Shown piece after piece: positions 53,701-63,734 of a stretch of DNA of 64,000 nucleotides; within the stretch, counting starts at the first letter, position 1, and every line of letters begins with the position of its first letter. The notes under the pieces are model-generated. The model searched no databases. It saw nothing but the letters and a program-made list of their open reading frames with translations, and was not told the origin of the DNA. The position numbers and the translations under genes are program-made. Location of the stretch: positions 30,170-94,169 of the forward strand of contig CAZGCA010000008.1 in NCBI GenBank assembly GCA_964524145.1. The letters run 5' to 3'. This DNA comes from CAZGCA01 sp964524145. GTDB taxonomy: Bacteria > Hydrogenedentota > CAZGCA01.

Positions 53701-56700
53701 CAGGTCGGTAGACCTCGGGTACGGATCGGAATTGTCGGATATGCCGTCGCCGTCCGTGTCGCTGTTCAAGGGTTTGGTGCCGTAGCTATCGATTTCCTCG
53801 CCGTCGTTCAACCCGTCATCATCGCTGTCCGGGTCGAGCGGGTTCGTACCTTCAGTAAACAGCTCGACTATGTCTCCCAACCCGTCGTCATCCGTATCAG
53901 CATCATTCGGGTCGGTACCGTACGTGTTCACTTCGGCTCCGTCGCTCAACCAGTCGCCGTCGCTGTCCGTGTCGAGCGGGTCCGTACCATGGATGCTGAT
54001 CTCCGCCTCGTCGGTCAATTCATCGCCGTCGCTGTCGGCGTTGAGCGGGTCGGTGCCGTGCGTGTTGACTTCGGCCCCGTCGAGCAGCCCGTCGCCGTCG
54101 GTGTCGGGATTGTTCGGGTTCGTGCCTTGAGAAAGCAACTCGACCGCGTCCCCCAACCCGTCGTCATCCGAATCGCTATCGTTCGGGTCCGTGCCGTGTG
54201 TGTTCACCTCGGCTCCATCGTTCAGCGAGTCACCGTCGGAGTCCGGGTCCAGCGGGTCGGTACTGTGCGTATTGACTTCGTCGCCGTCGGTCAGCTCGTC
54301 GCCGTCCGTGTCCGGATTGTTCGGGTCCGTACCTTTGGTTAACAGCTCGACTATGTCTCCCAACCCGTCGTCATCCGTATCGGGGTCGTTCGGGTTCGTG
54401 CCGTATGTGTTCACTTCGGCACCATCGTTCAGCCAGTCACCGTCGGTGTCCGAGTTCAACGGGTCGGTGTTGTGCGTATTGACTTCATCGCCGTCGGTCA
54501 ACCCGTCGCCGTCCGTGTCGGGGTTGTTCGCGTCGGTGCCCTGGGTATTGATCTCTGCTCCGTCGGTCAGCCCGTCATCGTCGCTGTCCGAGTCAAACGG
54601 GTCCGTGCCGTGGGTATTGATCTCTGCTTCGTCGGTCAGCCCGTCGTCGTCGTCGTCGGGATCGTTCAGATCGGAGACGAAATCGCCGTCGTTGTCCGGC
54701 GGCACGTCCTGGTCGTCCAGCGGGCTCACGCCATTGTCAACCTCATCACCATCGCCGTACCCGTCATCGTCCGAGTCCGCATCAGCCGGGTCGGTACCGT
54801 GGGTATTCACTTCGGAACCGTCGGCCAACCCGTCACCGTCCGTGTCGGCCACCGTCGGGTCGGAACCATAGACGTTGACCTCATCGCCGTCGGTCAGCCC
54901 GTCGCCATCCGTATCAGCAACAAGCGGGTCGGTTCCCGTGTCCGTCTCATCAACAAAGACGCCTGTGTCGGTTTCGACAACATCATTGAGCCCATCGTCG
55001 TCGTCGTCGGGATCGTTCATGTCGGAGACGAAATCGCCGTCGTTGTCCGNNNNNNNNNNNNNNNNNNNNNNNNNNNNNNNNNNNNNNNNNNNNNNNNNNN
55101 NNNNNNNNNNNNNNNNNNNNNNNNNNNNNNNNNNNNNNNNNNNNNNNNNACGAAATCGCCGTCGTTGTCCGGCGGCACGTCCTGGTCGTCAAGCGGGCTC
55201 ACGCCGTTGTCCAGCTCGTCCTTGTCTCCGTACCCGTCATCGTCCGAGTCCGGGTCGAGCGGATCCGTGCCTTCAACCAACACCTCGACCGGATCTCCCA
55301 ACCCGTCGTCATCCGTATCGGTATCGTTCGGATCGGTACCGTAGGTGTTAACTTCGGCTCCGTCGGTCAACCAGTCGCCGTCGCTGTCGGTGTCCAGCGG
55401 GTCCGTATTGTATGTGTTGACTTCATCGCCGTCAGTCAGCCCGTCGCCGTCGGTGTCAGGGTTAAGCGGATCGGTACCGTAAACGTTGACCTCGTCGCCA
55501 TCCGTCAACCCGTCGTCATCCGAGTCCGGATCGAGCGGATCGGTACCTTCAACTAACAGCTCGGCTGGATCTGCCAACCCGTCGTCATCCGTATCGGTCT
55601 TGTTCGGGTCGGTACCGTAGGTGTTGACCTCAGCACCGTCGTTCAGCCAGTCACTGTCGGTGTCAGGGTTAAGCGGATCGGTGCCATGAGTTAACAGTTC
55701 GCCTAGATCTCCCAACCCGTCGTCATCCGTATCGCCCTTGTTCGGGTCCGTACCGTATACGTTGACCTCAGCACCGTCGTTCAGCCAGTCGCCGTCGGAG
55801 TCAGAGTCAAGCGGGTCTGTTCCCGTGTCCGTCTCATCGACAAACACGCCTGTATCGGTTTCGACGTCATCGGTCAGGCCGTCGCCGTCGGTGTCGACCA
55901 CAAACTCGTAAGCACCCATGTCGTAGTCCGACCCGTCGCCCGTCGTGCCTCCACCCAAACCGTCACCGTCAAACCCCCTCGAAAACCCATCCATATCATC
56001 CGTCACACTACCGTACTCGGCACCGCTCGTATCGCGTCCGGTATCGACACAAGGAGAGTCGGCGCTAAGGTGGAAAATGCCATCTGAGATGTCACCAAAG
56101 AGGGGATCCGCATTAATGTTTCCAGTACCAGGATAGCTGCCCTGAACATCCGAGTACGTTACGTCGCACGCGGCACCATCAAACTCGTATGGAGAGTCCA
56201 TCCAGAAGATGCAGTTGGCCACCACAGGGGAGGAATTGGTGTCGTTATACATGGCGCCGCCTGCTTCCTCACTTGAGTTACCATAGAATGTACAATTAGA
56301 CACGATAGGGGAGCCTTCCCTGTTGCAGATCCCGCCACCCCAGGAAATCGCCGTATTGGCCGTAAAGATGCAGTTCGTCACCGTGGGTGAAGCGCTTTGA
56401 TGATACATTGCGCCGCCCCAACGTTCCGACGAGTTGCCGGAGAAAGTACAGTTGCTGATGGTAGGCGAGCAACTTGCCTGATAGTACCCGCTGTGCATGC
56501 CGCCACCGTTAGAAGCCGAGTTGTCTGTGAATGTGCAGTTGGTGATGGTAGGCGAGCACCCTCTGTTACACATCCCGCCACCGTAATCGGCCGAGTTGTC
56601 CGTAAAGGTGCAGTTCGTGACGGTAGCCGAGGCGAAGGTGTTGCACATCCCGCCGCCGTACCCACTCACACCACCTCCTCCGGTGGACACGTTGGCCGTG

Positions 56701-57269
56701 AAGGTGCAGTTGGTGACGGTAGGTGAGGAATGGGCATTCCACATGCCGCCGCCGTCCCGGCTGGCCGTATTGCCATAAAAGGTACAATTGGCCACGGTAG
56801 GAGAAACGGAGTCATTATACATTCCACCGCCGAAGTCCTGAAAAGCGTTGCCGCCCGTGATGGTGAAGCCGTCCAAGGTCGAGTTGTCGGCGCCAATGAC
56901 GACATGGGTAGCCGCCTCACCGCTCCGTGCCTTCGAGCCATCGATAGTCGTAACGTTGGTGTGCCAATCCCTCTGTCCCCGGACGGTCTCGTCTCCGGCG
57001 AAACCACCATACAGGTGCACACCTTCCCACATGAGCACCGAGCCGGTAACGTTTGCCCGTTCCTCATCATAGACTCCTTCGGCGACCCAAACCTCCCCGC
57101 CATCCTCAGATGCGGCGACAATACCGGCTTGAATGGTGGTGAACGCCGTTTCCCACGTCGTACCGTCCTCGTTGCCGGAGATGTTACTGATGTCGAGGTA
57201 CCAGGTGTCTGCGACGGCTGCGGGACACAGCGCGATAGCTACTGCAATCAACAAAGCGTGTCTACTCAT
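50737..57269 (-). CDS. Giant secreted beta-helix/TSP3/PhoPQ-related/dockerin protein, split by an assembly gap
   Basis: ATG 57269 (AAGGGG upstream) gives a signal peptide ending AVA. The order of parts is: a parallel beta-helix with repeats of NCTFTDNSA..GGGM (about 56300-56900); many type-3 thrombospondin calcium repeats of the form GTDPxxxDTDGDGLxDGxEV; and a PhoPQ-activated pathogenicity-related alpha/beta-hydrolase-like domain (VTGASKRGWTTWLTA, HLHYEANGGHDLGPG). FG-GAP repeats follow, and a C-terminal dockerin-like pair of EF-hands (DINGDGVTNAVDLQ and DLDGDGNVNAIDIQ) ends the protein. The 100 N at 55050 lie within the calcium repeats and break the frame, so it is treated as one gene. It would be a large surface or extracellular protein. 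Confidence 0.75.
55050..55149. other. Assembly gap (100 N) in the calcium-repeat region
   Basis: Exactly 100 N. The bases on both sides (ACGAAATCGCCGTCGTTGTC) are identical, so the assembler probably failed on near-identical repeats and the gap length is unknown. Confidence 0.95.
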
Positions 57270-57319
57270 TAGACTGCCCCTTCTCGAGAAACGCGTGCTC
57301 GCCAAACAGAGCTGTTTAC

Positions 57320-57344
57320 ACCACAAAGACACAAAGAACACAAA
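57320..57344 (+). repeat. 25-base CACAAAG leader repeat, inverted copy
   Basis: This copy of a 25-base unit built from CACAAAG triplet blocks is on the plus strand. Two further copies on the minus strand lie at 57487-57511 and 57962-57986, where they form the coding start of the GxxExxY gene and its broken paralogue. Confidence 0.7.
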
Positions 57345-57373
57345 GAAAAGCCAACGGCATAAGGCATCTAATC

Positions 57374-57526
57374 CTATACGTTCGCGATCCTCCTAATCCC
57401 ATCAAGTGTTCGGTGCGCTTCCGTAACCGCTCCCATAACAGGATTGGACAATATGTCTGCTCTCTTCTTGCTGTCCGTCACTTCTTCTTTGTGTTCTTTG
57501 TGCCTTTGTGGTTCACCCTTCTTCAT
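57374..57526 (-). pseudogene. Truncated paralogue of the GxxExxY protein gene
   Basis: ATG 57526 opens a 50-codon frame reading EPQRHKEHKEEVTDSKKRAD then ILSNPVMGAVTEAHRTLDGI, aligned closely with the N-terminus of the intact protein (EPQRHRGHKEEMTDKNKAD, LSNGIIGAAIEVHRILGPG). It ends at a stop just after the first helix, so the nuclease-like core is lost. Confidence 0.75.
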
Positions 57527-57569
57527 GTTCTCACCTCAAAGACAGCCCAACAGCATCGACTGTTTGCTC

Positions 57570-57956
57570 CTATCCGTTCACCAGCCTCTTGATTCCATCC
57601 TTTAGAACCGGGACGTTGAAATTGATGAGCAACCCCAGCCACAGGTTCTTGAGTCGCAAGTATGTCAAGAGTTGTGCCTCATGGATGGGCTTTATCTCGA
57701 GCACAGCCTTCAACTCGAGAATGACGAGGTTCTCAACTACCACGTCAAGCCGGTACCCACAATCCAGTTTCACGCCTTTGTATTCTACAGGAAGCGGAAC
57801 CTGCCGTTCGAAAGGGATATTCCTCAAGAACAGTTCGCGGCACAGACACTCCTCGTATGCAGACTCAAACAAGCCCGGCCCGAGTATCCGGTGGACCTCA
57901 ATGGCCGCACCTATGATCCCATTGGATAAGGAGTCTGCCTTATTCTTGTCGGTCAT
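57570..57956 (-). CDS. GxxExxY protein (PD-(D/E)XK nuclease superfamily)
   Basis: 128 residues from ATG 57956; the frame is open 57 bases further upstream through the CACAAAG leader. The family motif GPGLFESAY (GxxExxY) and the nuclease-like LDVVVENLVILELKAV are intact. Members are widespread, often multi-copy in PVC and Bacteroidetes genomes, and their function is unknown. A broken paralogue lies 43 bp downstream. Confidence 0.85.
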   Translation of the reverse strand: MTDKNKADSLSNGIIGAAIEVHRILGPGLFESAYEECLCRELFLRNIPFERQVPLPVEYKGVKLDCGYRLDVVVENLVILELKAVLEIKPIHEAQLLTYLRLKNLWLGLLINFNVPVLKDGIKRLVNG

Positions 57957-58181
57957 CTCCTCTTTGTGTCCTCTGTGTCTTTGTGGTTCAGCTCTCTCAT
58001 TGCCCATCTGCACTTGGCGCTCACTACCTCCGCCATCTTACTCCCTGGTTGCCGCTCAACTCTCTGCATACTCTTGCAAAGATAATAGCGCAGAACGCTT
58101 TGCGCGTCAAGTGAAGCGTGTGGTATCATGCTGTCGGGTAGTGTTGATCTTGCAGAAGGATCGTTCAAGGAGGGTCCCGGT

Positions 58182-58802
58182 ATGAGAAAGATTTGTTGCG
58201 GACTGGTGTTGGTTGTGGTCGCGGTGTGTGCGTGGCAGGTGTCTTCCGCACAGGAACCGAGGAACAGGCCGTCGGAACCCCGGGCGCCGCGGCGAGAGAA
58301 GGCGGTGAGACCTGAGCCGCCGGAGCTGCGCGAGCGACATGAGCGGGAGTTTCGGGAGCGAGCCAGAGGGCTTGAGGAGCGGGAACGCGACCTGGGCAGG
58401 CTTGCCGAGGAGTTGGGCGCCCGCCGGATGGAGATCGAAGAGCAGGCGCGCCACCTCGATGCCGAGCGTCAACGAGTGGAGCGAGAGATCGAGTTTGCTC
58501 GCCGCGAGCAGGAGCTCGATATGCGCGAACGCGAGCTTGACCAAGCCGCGGCAAGTGCGCCGCGTCCGGGAGGACTCGCAGGCCTGATCGTGCTTGTAGT
58601 GCTTGTGCTGAGCTGCCTGCTCTGGCTGTGGGCGATTGTGAACTGTCTCAAACGCGGCGACGACGAGTTCCCTGCTCGAGGCCGGTACGACAAGCTTATC
58701 TGGGTGATCGTGCTGCTGGCGTCTTCCGCCGTTGGGGCACTGCTCTACCTGTTCCTGGTGGGCACGCGTTCTCATAAAGAAACGACGACAACCGGCGCGT
58801 AG
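58182..58802 (+). CDS. Coiled-coil membrane protein with PLDc_N-like tail
   Basis: ATG 58182 follows AAGGAGG by 8 bases. The 206-residue product has a signal peptide (1-23, ending SSA), an Arg/Glu-rich coiled coil (about 40-130) and two transmembrane helices (about 137-158 and 172-192). Between the helices WAIVNCLKRGDDEF and DKLIWVIVLL match the PLDc_N (phospholipase-D-nuclease N-terminal) membrane motif. The coiled coil would lie outside the membrane. Function unknown. Confidence 0.7.
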   Translation: MRKICCGLVLVVVAVCAWQVSSAQEPRNRPSEPRAPRREKAVRPEPPELRERHEREFRERARGLEERERDLGRLAEELGARRMEIEEQARHLDAERQRVEREIEFARREQELDMRERELDQAAASAPRPGGLAGLIVLVVLVLSCLLWLWAIVNCLKRGDDEFPARGRYDKLIWVIVLLASSAVGALLYLFLVGTRSHKETTTTGA

Positions 58803-58936
58803 TCACAGGTCAAGCGCGACAGCGTACCGATCATAATCCCGGCACGTGCGTCTATCGAACCATCCCGCTCTCACTGTCCAACTGCGCGGAGAACGATTGA
58901 CCGTTCCCCACAACCTCTGCAACGAGCCATTTGCGC

Positions 58937-59050
58937 TCTGGAGTGCGCAAGCTTGCTTGCGCTTTTATCAGGACCAAGCTTGCTTGAGTCCGGCTTATTA
59001 GACAGCAAGCTGTCCAATAGAACAGCGGTAGCAAGCTACCGCACTCCAGA
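58937..59050. repeat. Palindromic composite element with 11-bp terminal inverted repeats
   Basis: The ends TCTGGAGTGCG and CGCACTCCAGA are perfect 11-bp inverted repeats. Inside are three perfect hairpins: GCGCAAG/CTTGCGC, GACAGC/GCTGTC (59001-59014) and GCGGTAGC/GCTACCGC (59025-59042). Similar CTGGAGTGCG-ended palindromes are known to be abundant in Verrucomicrobia-type genomes. Confidence 0.75.
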
Positions 59051-59073
59051 AAACTGCCACAACGGAAATGGCT

Positions 59074-59119
59074 CTGCACCAAGGTGCAGTTGACAGGGAA
59101 CAAAGCGCCGTGCTAGAGT
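59074..59119 (+). promoter_or_regulatory. Candidate promoter with adjoining palindrome for the oxidoreductase gene
   Basis: A perfect inverted repeat CTGCACC-AA-GGTGCAG (59074-59089) is followed directly by TTGACA (59090-59095) and, after 18 bp, TAGAGT (59114-59119). This could be an operator next to the -35 box of the gene at 59175. Confidence 0.4.
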
Positions 59120-59174
59120 ACGCGGCAACATTGAAACCCGGTATGATGGCTCTCACGGACGGTGGAGAACAGCT

Positions 59175-60320
59175 ATGCGCAAGGTAAGATTTGGCGTTAT
59201 TGGGACGGGCGGAATGGGTATCGGTCACGCCCAGACTATGTCGAAGATAGAGGAAGCGAAGCTGACGTGCGTGTGCGACGCTGACGAAAATGCGGCACGT
59301 AACGCGGGAAAGCAGCTCGGCGTGAAATGGTACCGCGATTACCGAGACCTGATAGACAGCGGGAAGGCTGACGCGGTCATCGTTGCGACGCCACACTACT
59401 TCCACCCGCCTATCGGCATTTATGCGATGAGGAAGGGGCTGCACCTGCTTTCCGAGAAGCCCATCGCCGTTACAGTCGGTGCTGCCGACAGAATGATCAA
59501 GACCGCCCGGAAGACGGGCGTCAAGTTTGCCGCGATGTTCCAGTTTCGCGCAGAACCTTGTTTTCGCACTGCCCGCAAACTCATCGAGAACGGTAAGCTG
59601 GGCGAGATTTACCGGGTCAACATGGTGATGGGCTGGTACAGGACCCAGGCGTACTACGATTCGGCGACGTGGCGCGCAACGTGGCGCGGCGAAGGCGGGG
59701 GCGTGCTTCTGAACCAGGCGCCTCACAACCTCGACATCTTCGCCTGGCTCGCGGGGATGCCGAGCGTTGTCGACGGCACGGTCCGTACGCAGCGTCACGA
59801 CATCGAGGTCGAGGACGAGGCGTTTGCCACCTTGCTCTACCCGAACGGTGCGAGCGGTTATCTTTACGTCAGCGTTAACGAGGTGCCGGGGGCCGATCAT
59901 CTGGCGATATGCGGCGACAAGGGCAAACTTGTCCTGACGGGAGACAAGCTCGAGTTCTTCGAGCTCGAAACGCCAATCCAGGAGTATACCGAAACCTCCG
60001 ACCAGATGTGGGCTACGCCGAACACCCGGAAACGCCGCGTCCGGATGACGCCGCGCGAGACAGAACATAAGGCTATCATCCGCAACTTTGCGCGCGCGAT
60101 CCTCCACGACGAACCGTTGCTCTCTCCGGGCGAGGAGGGGGTGAATTCGCTCGAGCTCGCCAACGCCATCATTTATTCGGGCAAAACCGGCAGGCCGGTA
60201 AAGCTGCCGTTGGACCGGAAGAAGTACGACGAGCTGCTCGCAAAGCTTAAGAAGACATCCAGGCGCAAGAAGCGCGTCAAGAAGGTGCTCAGAGTCACCG
60301 ACCCGGCACACGTCACCTAA
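59175..60320 (+). CDS. Gfo/Idh/MocA family oxidoreductase
   Basis: 381 residues with the Rossmann start FGVIGTGGMGIGHAQTM, the EKPIAV motif (catalytic Lys) and GVLLNQAPHNLDIF in the C-terminal domain. GGAGAA precedes the ATG. The family oxidises or reduces sugar-like substrates with NAD(P); the substrate is not evident. The C-terminus has an unusually basic tail (KKTSRRKKRVKKV). It is followed 35 bp later by dCMP deaminase, so both may be co-transcribed. Confidence 0.9.
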   Translation: MRKVRFGVIGTGGMGIGHAQTMSKIEEAKLTCVCDADENAARNAGKQLGVKWYRDYRDLIDSGKADAVIVATPHYFHPPIGIYAMRKGLHLLSEKPIAVTVGAADRMIKTARKTGVKFAAMFQFRAEPCFRTARKLIENGKLGEIYRVNMVMGWYRTQAYYDSATWRATWRGEGGGVLLNQAPHNLDIFAWLAGMPSVVDGTVRTQRHDIEVEDEAFATLLYPNGASGYLYVSVNEVPGADHLAICGDKGKLVLTGDKLEFFELETPIQEYTETSDQMWATPNTRKRRVRMTPRETEHKAIIRNFARAILHDEPLLSPGEEGVNSLELANAIIYSGKTGRPVKLPLDRKKYDELLAKLKKTSRRKKRVKKVLRVTDPAHVT

Positions 60321-60355
60321 ACGTAACAACGATCCCTGCGGAGCGTATCGGGACC

Positions 60356-60853
60356 TTGGACCGTATCGACAAGATAAACTACTACCTCAATATCGCCGAG
60401 GAATGTCTGCGGCGCGGCACGTGCCTGCGGCGCAACTTCGGGGCCGTCATCGTCAAGAACGACCAGATAGTCAGCACCGGGTATACCGGATCGCCGCGAG
60501 GCACGCCGAACTGCTGCGATATTGGCTGGTGTATCCGCGAGGAGATGAAGGTACCGCGCGGCACGCAGTACGAGCTGTGCAGGTCGGTGCACGCGGAGAT
60601 GAACGCCATCATTCACGCGTCGCGCAACGACATGCTGGGAAGCGTGCTGTATCTGTGCGGCGTGGAGAAAGACTCCGGGCACTATATCGAGAACGCGATG
60701 CCGTGCAAGCTGTGTGTCAAGATGATCATCAACGCTGGAATCGAGCGCGTCGTTGTCCGCAAAACCAAGACGGAATATGAGGTGTACGAGGTGCGAGACT
60801 GGGTCGTCGAGGATGACTCGATCGACGTGAACAAAGCAGGAGCTGGTTACTAG
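60356..60853 (+). CDS. dCMP deaminase family protein
   Basis: 165 residues from TTG 60356. The zinc-dependent deaminase motifs are present: SVHAEMNAI (His ligand and catalytic Glu) and MPCKLCVKM (two Cys ligands). An insert with CCDIGWCIREEMKVPRGT is typical of deoxycytidylate deaminases, which make dUMP for thymidylate synthesis. A ComEB-type role is also possible. It follows the oxidoreductase gene. Confidence 0.85.
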   Translation: MDRIDKINYYLNIAEECLRRGTCLRRNFGAVIVKNDQIVSTGYTGSPRGTPNCCDIGWCIREEMKVPRGTQYELCRSVHAEMNAIIHASRNDMLGSVLYLCGVEKDSGHYIENAMPCKLCVKMIINAGIERVVVRKTKTEYEVYEVRDWVVEDDSIDVNKAGAGY

Positions 60854-60946
60854 AGCGATCGGGTCGGCACAGGAAGAACCCGCCGGTTTCCTGTCGCTGT
60901 CTGATCAGAACGGAGCGAGCTCGCCGAGCGGAGAGGCGAACCCGAC

Positions 60947-62284
60947 GTGGCCTTTAATCTGGGGCTAACAACCGCGCTCATAAACACCATGGCGATTGCT
61001 GCCTGTATCCTGGTGTTTATCCGGCCCAGGCTTGGGTTATCCCTGATGATCCTTCTTGTCCCGTGGGAGGAATATCTTGCCTCCACCCCCATCCCGGGGG
61101 TTAACGTTGCCAGCGCACTGTACCTGATACCGCTGTTTCGCGCGCTCTCTGTCCGGAGACCTCTCGGCGTGAAGCCGTCGCTCAGCGTCCCGCTCGTGCT
61201 GATCGTCCTGAACCTGTTGCTGTCGTGGGTTGTCACGGTGGTATCGGGGCCGGTGGGGTACGCTACCTGGGACGTCTTCTTCATGATCAAGCGCCTCGTC
61301 CAGGCGTTTTCGATATACTTCACGTTCCTGTACCTCACTGAAGACGAGGACGACATCAAGACGTTCCTGCTCGCGTTGCTGTTTGGTGCTGGATGGCAGG
61401 GGTTCTGGATCCTGCGGGGGTATCTGCTCGGAAAGCGTGGCAGGTTCGCCGCACCGGTGGGCGTGAACGAAGGGGGAGCGTTCTTTGGTGCCTATTGGCT
61501 GTTTGCGCTGCCGTTCCTGACCTCGCACATCACCGGCGACATCGGCGTTCAGTTTCTCAAGAAACGTTCGGCAGAATTTGCCTCGGCCGTCTTCCTGACG
61601 TTCTGCTGCCTGTTCGGGCTTGCATATTGCCAATCGCGAGGCGGGTACGTGGCGTGGCTGGCGGCATGCGTGGCTGTCGCCGGGTTGAAGTACAAAAAAC
61701 TGCTGGTGGTCGCGGTCATACTCGCGCCGTTGTTGCTCGGCCAATGGACCCGGTTCTTGCCACAGGTGGTTGTCGACCGAATAAAATTCACCACCGAAGG
61801 GGCTCGAGAGGGTGAACGGTTTGAAGGGTCTGCGGAATCGCGGCTGGTTTTTTGGGGTGCCGGCCTGCGGATGTATGGAGACAATCCGGTCGCCGGCAAA
61901 GGGTTTGGCACGTTCGCCTACTACTCGACGCAGTATGCCGATATCCAGAGGCCTCGGGTGAGCCATAACCACTGGATCCAGGTGATAGCAGAACTCGGCA
62001 CAATCGGTGCCCTAGTCTTCATCTGGTTCACCGTTGCGGCGTTCCGTTCCGGGTTCAGATTATTGAGGGAGACGGAACCCGCCAGTTTCTTCCGCGACCT
62101 CTCGGTAGTGTTTGTGGCGTGCTGGGTCTCGCTGGTCGTGTCGAACGTGTTCGGCAACCGCTTCTTCAACGGATCCGTCACGGGATATTTTCTCGTCACG
62201 GCAGCGCTCGTCGACCGCGCGAGAGATATCGTGCTGCGCCGCCAATCGCAGCCCGACACACCTGAAGAGCACGAAAGCCCGTAA
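60947..62284 (+). CDS. O-antigen ligase-like polysaccharide polymerase/ligase
   Basis: A 445-residue membrane protein starting at GTG 60947 with about ten transmembrane helices. A large loop near residues 285-345 contains SRLVFWGAGLRMYGDNPVAG and the SHNHWIQVIAELG motif, both typical of the WaaL/Wzy_C family. These proteins ligate or polymerise lipid-linked glycans at the periplasmic face. It is followed 24 bp later by the acyltransferase gene and may be one transcript with it. No other capsule genes are in the window. Confidence 0.85.
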   Translation: MAFNLGLTTALINTMAIAACILVFIRPRLGLSLMILLVPWEEYLASTPIPGVNVASALYLIPLFRALSVRRPLGVKPSLSVPLVLIVLNLLLSWVVTVVSGPVGYATWDVFFMIKRLVQAFSIYFTFLYLTEDEDDIKTFLLALLFGAGWQGFWILRGYLLGKRGRFAAPVGVNEGGAFFGAYWLFALPFLTSHITGDIGVQFLKKRSAEFASAVFLTFCCLFGLAYCQSRGGYVAWLAACVAVAGLKYKKLLVVAVILAPLLLGQWTRFLPQVVVDRIKFTTEGAREGERFEGSAESRLVFWGAGLRMYGDNPVAGKGFGTFAYYSTQYADIQRPRVSHNHWIQVIAELGTIGALVFIWFTVAAFRSGFRLLRETEPASFFRDLSVVFVACWVSLVVSNVFGNRFFNGSVTGYFLVTAALVDRARDIVLRRQSQPDTPEEHESP

Positions 62285-62308
62285 TCGGCGGAGAACCGGG
62301 AGACACGG

Positions 62309-63604
62309 ATGCCGCAACCAGCAAGCAGAAACCTACCTCGCCCGCCGGAGGTTCCCTGGTGGGGAGACGCGCTGCGCTGTCTCTTATACCCGTCGTTCTG
62401 GGTGGCCACCAAAGCGGGCCTGCGCATGTACATCCGTGGTCGCGAGCACCTTCGTAACTTGCCCGGAACCATCATCCTGACCACTCACAAATGCCATTGG
62501 GATGTTTTCGCGATATTCTCCGCGCTCGTTACAGCAAGCCGATTGCGCGGCCCGCTCGGTCGCGTCTCGGTTGTCGGGACCGAAGTCCTGTATGAACCGG
62601 GAGTGCCCGCCGGAATGGGCGTACGACGTCCGCGTTGGCTGAGCCGTTTGGTCTATCGGCTCAATCTGGGGCCGGTCATGCATGGACTGCGCTGGTATGC
62701 CATCCCATGGGGGCATCGCCGGCTTCTCCGGTCGCACCTCACCGATGTCGTCGAACTTCTCGGCAACGCTCCGTTGAAGGACCTCTTCTGTGATCCCCCG
62801 GACGACAGGTTCCCTTCCGTACCGGCAGACACGCCGGTCGGTTCGGTCATCGAGTGGGACTACCTGGACGCGCTCTATCGGTTGGAACCGTTTTCGGTCT
62901 TCCGCCCGGAGGTCGAGGAGGTTCTCCGGCAGAGACATCGCGACCGCATTGCCGACAGCCTGGCGCTCTTTGCGTCGCTGCTGGACCACGGGGCAGCCGT
63001 CGCCATCTCGCCCGAGGGCAGACGCTCCCGGGACGGCCGTATTGGCAACATCACCTCGGGCGCGCTTCAGATCCTGCAGCAGACACAGCGGAACGCCGTC
63101 GTGCTGCCCCTCAACATCACCTATGACCTGCTAACGACCGGTCGAATCCGGACCTTCATCGCGTTCGGGCAGCCGTTGCGCGGCGTCCGAGACATGGACC
63201 AGGACCGCTACAAGACCGAAGTGGCCCGGGCACTGGCGACCCTGGGCACCGTCACGCTTGGCCAGCTCGCCGCACGCGCCGTCCGCAGCCACGCAAGAAA
63301 CGGAACGAGCGAGCTACCCGAAGCCGAACTCAAAGAGGAAGTCATGGCAGAGGCACGAAGCCTGGCGGACCGCGGTTTCGAGGTTGATCCCATGCTCGCG
63401 GGAGGCCGGGAATTCGAGCGCCGATGGAACCGGTTCGTAGACTTTTCCCGCCGCGAAGGTTTGGTCCACCGCCGAAACGGGCTCGTGCGGTTCGACCCTG
63501 ACACCGTACTCGACGACGATTTCTCCGGGCGATTCCAGGCACGCCCCTGGACATTCGCCTGCAACGAGCTGGAGTCGGTCATCAATGCATCAGAAGACCG
63601 GTGA
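62309..63604 (+). CDS. PlsC-type lysophospholipid acyltransferase-like protein
   Basis: 431 residues with the acyltransferase motif HKCHWD (H-x4-D) near residue 60 and SPEGRRSRDG near 235, equivalent to the acceptor-binding FPEGTRS. PlsC proteins are usually about 240 residues; this one has a long insert between the two motifs (about 90-220) and a C-terminal extension. A lipid or cell-envelope acylation role is inferred. It follows the O-antigen-ligase-like gene. Confidence 0.8.
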   Translation: MPQPASRNLPRPPEVPWWGDALRCLLYPSFWVATKAGLRMYIRGREHLRNLPGTIILTTHKCHWDVFAIFSALVTASRLRGPLGRVSVVGTEVLYEPGVPAGMGVRRPRWLSRLVYRLNLGPVMHGLRWYAIPWGHRRLLRSHLTDVVELLGNAPLKDLFCDPPDDRFPSVPADTPVGSVIEWDYLDALYRLEPFSVFRPEVEEVLRQRHRDRIADSLALFASLLDHGAAVAISPEGRRSRDGRIGNITSGALQILQQTQRNAVVLPLNITYDLLTTGRIRTFIAFGQPLRGVRDMDQDRYKTEVARALATLGTVTLGQLAARAVRSHARNGTSELPEAELKEEVMAEARSLADRGFEVDPMLAGGREFERRWNRFVDFSRREGLVHRRNGLVRFDPDTVLDDDFSGRFQARPWTFACNELESVINASEDR

Positions 63605-63734
63605 CGTCACTCGCGCCGAGCGGTGACGTAGAAGGTCCGGCCTAGCCACGGGAGCGACGCTGCCTCGGGCACGGGCATGTTGCCAACAGTGTTGTTCCGG
63701 TAGCAAGGAATACCTTGCGTGCTCTCCTGCTATT

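Noticed and set aside
53569..55344. Long plus-strand frames opposite the calcium repeats, with Ser/Pro/Val repeats
   Set aside because: They are reverse-strand readings of the repetitive DTDGDGL coding sequence and lack start signals.
53700..55900. Regular short repeats that could be mistaken for a CRISPR array or satellite
   Set aside because: The period is in frame and encodes calcium-binding repeats; units vary in the way protein repeats do, without unique spacers.
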